Positions 6,366-8,561 of a DNA stretch of 8,561 nt are shown one piece after another. This stretch comes from Clostridium sp. GTDB taxonomy: Bacteria > Bacillota > Clostridia > Lachnospirales > Lachnospiraceae. The stretch lies in contig SFNH01000079.1 in NCBI GenBank assembly GCA_004554205.1, forward strand, positions 1 through 8,561. The letters are read 5' to 3'. Below the pieces are notes generated by a model. The model was not told the DNA's origin and made no database searches. It saw only the letters and a program-made list of their open reading frames with translations. Position 1 is the stretch's first letter, and the number at the start of each line of letters is the position of its first letter. Both the position numbers and the translations under genes were made by a program.

Positions 6366-7697
6366 TTATGGATTTAATCGCGTCACATCGCGCGGGAACA
6401 ATGAGGTCTCCCGGACATTCTGCTCGTCGAGAAGCCGCATCGTCAAGCGCTCCAGCCCGATTCCAAGCCCGCCGTGGGGCGGCATCCCATATTTGAAGAT
6501 CATCAGATAGTCCTTAATCTCCTCCGGGTCCATGCCGCGCTTTGCCATCTTGTCCAGGATCATGTTATAGTCGTGAATGCGCTGGCCGCCGGTGGTGATC
6601 TCAAGCCCCTTGTAGAGCAGATCGAAGCTTAAGGTAAAGCGTTCGTCCGCCGGATCGTCCATGGCATAGAACGGGCGCTTCTTCGACGGGTAATGCGTGA
6701 CAAACACGAAATCGCTGTCGTATTCCTCCTTAAAATACCGCCCGATCAGCGTCTCCTCCTCCGGCTCAAGATCAAAGGGATTGCGGATCTTCCGGTCGTA
6801 CTTATCCGACACAAGCCGCTTCGCCTCGTCAAACCGCACCTGCGGAATCTCCCGGATATCCGGCAGGCTCACCTCGAGCAGATCAAGCTCCTTTTTGTAG
6901 TCCCGGTTTAAAAGCTGCATGGTGTACTGCAAAAATCCGGTCTCCATCGCCATCACGTCCTCGAAGCTGTCGATGTAGCCCATCTCGAAGTCAAGCCCGA
7001 TGTATTCGTTTAAATGGCGGGTGGTGTTGTGCTTCTCCGCGCGGAACACTGGTGCCACCTCAAATACCCGGTCGAACACGCCCACCATCATCTGCTTGTA
7101 GAACTGCGGGCTCTGTCCAAGCTCCGCCTTCTTGTTGAAATAGTTGAGCTTAAACACATTGGCGCCGCCCTCCGCGCCGCGGGAGACAATCTTCGGCGTG
7201 TGCACCTCGGTGAAGCCCTGGGCGGACAAAAACTCCCGAAAGCCCCGTACAATGCCCTCCTGCACCTTGAATTTTGCCCGCTCCCGAACATTTCTTAAGG
7301 ACACCGGGCGAAGTCCCAGCCTCGTCTCGAGGGAGGTATTCATCTTCCATTTATTGACGGCGATCGGCATGCTCTGCGCCGGCTCCGACAGCACGCGGAT
7401 CTGTGTCAAACGAATCTCAAAGCCGTGGGGCGCGCGCTTCTCCGCTGCCACCGTGCCGGTCACTTCGACCGCCGACTCCTCTTTTAAATCTCTCAGGTCA
7501 AAATTCGTTTTTCCCGCTTCATACACACACTGAACCAGCCCCTCCGCCTTGCGCAGGATCACAAAAGCGAAATCGCCCATGTCGCGGATATTGTGCACGG
7601 CGCCGTTTATCTTCACCGTCTTTCCCCCGTATTCCCCGGCCAGTATCTGCCGGATGCTCACCGCTTCCTTCTCCTTAACTCCTGTCAAAAATTCCAT
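6366..7697 (-). CDS. aspS: Aspartyl-tRNA synthetase, archaeal/eukaryal type, predicted non-discriminating
   Basis: This class II synthetase attaches aspartate to tRNA. The 443-residue length, without the large bacterial GAD insertion and with the C-terminal LFPRDVTRL ending, marks the compact archaeal/eukaryal form (AspRS2) rather than the usual bacterial enzyme of about 590 residues. The N-terminal OB-fold anticodon domain covers about residues 12-105. Motif 1 is near GFTEVHTPKIV (161-171), motif 2 is FRAEKHNTTRHLNE (218-231) and motif 3 is GGLGIGLERL (409-418). His35 and Pro90 align with positions 26 and 85 of the Thermococcus kodakarensis enzyme, where discriminating enzymes have Trp and Lys. 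His/Pro is the non-discriminating pair known from Thermus thermophilus AspRS2. The ATG at 7695-7697 has AAGGAG 8 bases upstream. A GTG three codons earlier leaves no spacing. It is the first gene of the gatCAB operon, behind the T-box. Confidence 0.95.
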   Translation of the reverse strand: MEFLTGVKEKEAVSIRQILAGEYGGKTVKINGAVHNIRDMGDFAFVILRKAEGLVQCVYEAGKTNFDLRDLKEESAVEVTGTVAAEKRAPHGFEIRLTQIRVLSEPAQSMPIAVNKWKMNTSLETRLGLRPVSLRNVRERAKFKVQEGIVRGFREFLSAQGFTEVHTPKIVSRGAEGGANVFKLNYFNKKAELGQSPQFYKQMMVGVFDRVFEVAPVFRAEKHNTTRHLNEYIGLDFEMGYIDSFEDVMAMETGFLQYTMQLLNRDYKKELDLLEVSLPDIREIPQVRFDEAKRLVSDKYDRKIRNPFDLEPEEETLIGRYFKEEYDSDFVFVTHYPSKKRPFYAMDDPADERFTLSFDLLYKGLEITTGGQRIHDYNMILDKMAKRGMDPEEIKDYLMIFKYGMPPHGGLGIGLERLTMRLLDEQNVRETSLFPRDVTRLNP

Positions 7698-7747
7698 GCT
7701 GCTCACTCCTTACCTGAAATGTGGTCGGTTTCGATTCCGGAATGCGG

Positions 7748-7782
7748 GAAACAAAAAAGTTCTGCTTGTGAAACAAAAAAGT
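7748..7782 (-). repeat. Direct repeat of 13 bp containing T-tracts
   Basis: GAAACAAAAAAGT occurs at 7748-7760 and 7770-7782 on the plus strand. In the transcript this gives two ACTTTTTTGTTTC tracts 22 bases apart. The first is the T-tract of the T-box terminator. The second lies between that terminator and the aspS ribosome binding site and has only a very weak hairpin before it. Confidence 0.8.
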
Positions 7783-7820
7783 CCCGCCCCGGAATACAGC
7801 TGCATATTCCGGGACGGGAC
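7771..7820 (-). terminator. T-box-controlled intrinsic terminator
   Basis: On the minus strand, plus 7805-7820 pairs with 7781-7796 in a 16-bp stem (one U-G pair) around an 8-base loop (7797-7804). It is followed directly by TTTTTTGTTT. The 5' arm starts with CGTCCCG, which can pair instead with CGGG upstream of the T-box sequence to form the antiterminator. The two structures are therefore mutually exclusive, as expected in T-box regulation. Confidence 0.93.
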
Positions 7821-8083
7821 GATATTTCCTTTCGTTCCGCGGTACCACCCGCATTGAGGCCAGCCCGATGCAAAAGACCGACGCTCCACTCTCGGCGCGT
7901 AACGTGCGCCCCACGGATACCCCTACGGGCATTTCCATGCCTTTCAGAATACCGGCTCCGGAGTGTTCCCTTATTGCCCGGTCCAACATGACGGCGCTCT
8001 CAGTCGGTGACGCCCTCTCCCTGTCGAAGTCCCGTCGGCAAGAGTCTCCTTCTCAGCCTTTGCGTGCTTTGCCGCATTAAATT
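7771..8083 (-). promoter_or_regulatory. T-box riboswitch leader of aspS-gatCAB, specifier GAAC (Glu GAA / Asn AAC)
   Basis: The leader senses uncharged tRNA and lets transcription continue into aspS-gatCAB. The T-box core GGGTGGTACCGCGG is at 7837-7850 (minus strand), 17 bases before the terminator stem. Stem I can be folded from pairs visible by eye: GGCU (8058-8055) with AGCC (7957-7954), GGAG (8049-8046) with CUCC (7963-7960), and UUGCC (8041-8037) with GGCAA (7978-7974). GA-rich bulges between the first two resemble the kink-turn. The internal loop holds ACUC opposite UAAGGGAACA, giving GAAC at 7968-7965. The codons AAC and GAA overlap by two bases, and a purine follows AAC. A typical distal arm (AGGGAGAGGG...ACCGACUGAGAG) is present. 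A GGCAU-GGAA-AUGCC hairpin (7928-7941) lies between Stem I and the T-box. No Asp codon is visible in the proposed loop. The specifier assignment is my manual fold. Confidence 0.9.
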
Positions 8084-8090
8084 GATAACT

Positions 8091-8119
8091 ATACTAGCAT
8101 ATCTTTTTTTCGATTGCAA
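8091..8119 (-). promoter_or_regulatory. Promoter of the T-box/aspS-gatCAB operon
   Basis: On the minus strand TTGCAA (plus 8114-8119) and TAGTAT (plus 8091-8096) are 17 bases apart, and a TGC directly before the -10 gives an extended -10 element. The predicted start is about 8084, just before the T-box Stem I. It is the only promoter-like AT-rich stretch between the operon and the structured repeat region to its right. Confidence 0.65.
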
Positions 8120-8151
8120 TACCTATTTAAATATTTATCTGACTTTCCGTA

Positions 8152-8194
8152 ACAGTTCAGCCATACTGCGTTTCCGGCGGATTTTACGCCGCAG
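8152..8194 (-). repeat. Second copy of the dispersed 43-bp repeat
   Basis: Read on the minus strand, this matches plus 1561-1603: the first 23 bases are identical, and only a few substitutions occur in the remaining 20. Unlike the first copy, the flank on the CTGCGGCG side is not complementary to the other end, so it does not form the same complete inverted repeat. It sits upstream of the aspS operon promoter. Confidence 0.75.
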
Positions 8195-8519
8195 CTCCCG
8201 GACAGACAGCCCGTGTGACACGCTGCGTTTCCTGCTCGGTCCGCGCGCCGATTAGCCGCCAGTCGCGCAAACTCGCCTACGGCTCGGACAGTGCGCTTGG
8301 TGGCGGCGCTAGCGCAGACCTCGCTACGGAAGCCTCGCTATCGTCACCGGGGCTGTCTTCCGGGCTTTGCGGCTGGGAGTGCCGGGCGCAAGGGAGCGGT
8401 GTAAACCTTACCGTGAGGGAGACCGGTGAACACTTTTGCGAGCTAATTGGGCAAGAGATAATTGTTCAGTAGGTCTGCGCATTTACTGCGCTGACCGTAA
8501 GAAAGCGTGGCGGTTGTAG

Positions 8520-8561
8520 GCAAAAATCCCATTGCCGAAGGCAATTTTCATGGATTTTTGC
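8520..8561. repeat. Nested inverted repeat at the right edge
   Basis: The outer arms GCAAAAATCC (8520-8529) and GGATTTTTGC (8552-8561) are perfectly complementary. Inside them ATTGCC (8531-8536) pairs with GGCAAT (8540-8545) around a GAA loop, with a TTTCAT bulge on one side. It could be a terminator in the minus direction, where ATTGCC-TTC-GGCAAT is followed by GGGATTTTTG, or the border of the repeat block. The window ends exactly at the outer arm. Confidence 0.6.

Larger units (their letters stand above)
8146..8561. repeat. Gene-free, hairpin-rich intergenic block, probable part of a dispersed repeat (extends past right edge)
   Basis: I see no credible gene in this stretch. It begins with TCCGTAACAGTTCAGCC and contains the 8152-8194 copy of the repeat also found near 1561-1603. 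Several hairpins follow. At 8255-8307, GCCGCCA pairs with TGGCGGC and an inner GCGCA pairs with TGCGC. At 8472-8496, GGTC-T-GCGC pairs with GCGC-T-GACC. At 8520-8561, GCAAAAATCC pairs with GGATTTTTGC, enclosing an ATTGCC/GGCAAT stem. The density of paired segments and the lack of a ribosome binding site suggest a structured repeat or RNA rather than protein coding. Its orientation and full length cannot be judged from this window. Confidence 0.5.

Noticed and set aside
8215..8472. Plus-strand 85-residue reading frame starting at GTG
   Set aside because: There is no ribosome binding site, its composition is unlike a folded protein and it overlaps several hairpins. It is probably a chance frame in repeat DNA.

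Overview
All recognisable genes in this window lie on the minus strand. They point to a GC-rich member of the Clostridia (Bacillota), most likely a Lachnospiraceae-type gut anaerobe. The indicators are AGGAGG-like ribosome binding sites, a T-box riboswitch, a GatCAB amidotransferase operon and an archaeal-type AspRS. The family assignment is an inference from gene style, not a measured match.

The core is one transcription unit, read from right to left. A sigma-A-like promoter (8091-8119) starts a T-box leader (about 7771-8083) that ends in an intrinsic terminator. It is followed by aspS (archaeal/eukaryal-type aspartyl-tRNA synthetase), gatC, gatA and gatB. AspRS carries His35 and Pro90, the residue pair of non-discriminating enzymes, so it should also charge tRNA-Asn with aspartate. 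GatCAB would then amidate Asp-tRNA(Asn), and possibly Glu-tRNA(Gln). The proposed specifier loop of the T-box reads GAAC, which contains overlapping GAA (Glu) and AAC (Asn) codons and no Asp codon. The operon therefore appears to be controlled by tRNAs of the transamidation pathway rather than by tRNA-Asp. This matches the dual-codon T-box known from Clostridium acetobutylicum.

Downstream, behind its own promoter and closed by a clear terminator, is a PLP-dependent aminotransferase of the aspartate/MocR-like type, which could supply aspartate to AspRS. Next comes a small four-helix GtrA-family membrane protein with its own promoter. Last is a protein that runs off the left edge: an acidic N-terminus, then about 190 residues of Ala/Glu/Arg/Lys repeats (six units of 16-18 residues, then ten perfect-length 9-residue units), then a Glu/Pro-rich stretch. 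It is likely a long charged single alpha-helix or coiled coil of unknown function.

Non-coding DNA is notable in two places. A roughly 43-bp sequence with few mismatches occurs in opposite orientations at 1561-1603 and 8152-8194. The right-hand copy lies at the edge of a gene-free, hairpin-rich block (8146-8561) that looks like part of a dispersed structured repeat. No tRNA, rRNA, CRISPR array, transposase or insertion sequence was recognised.
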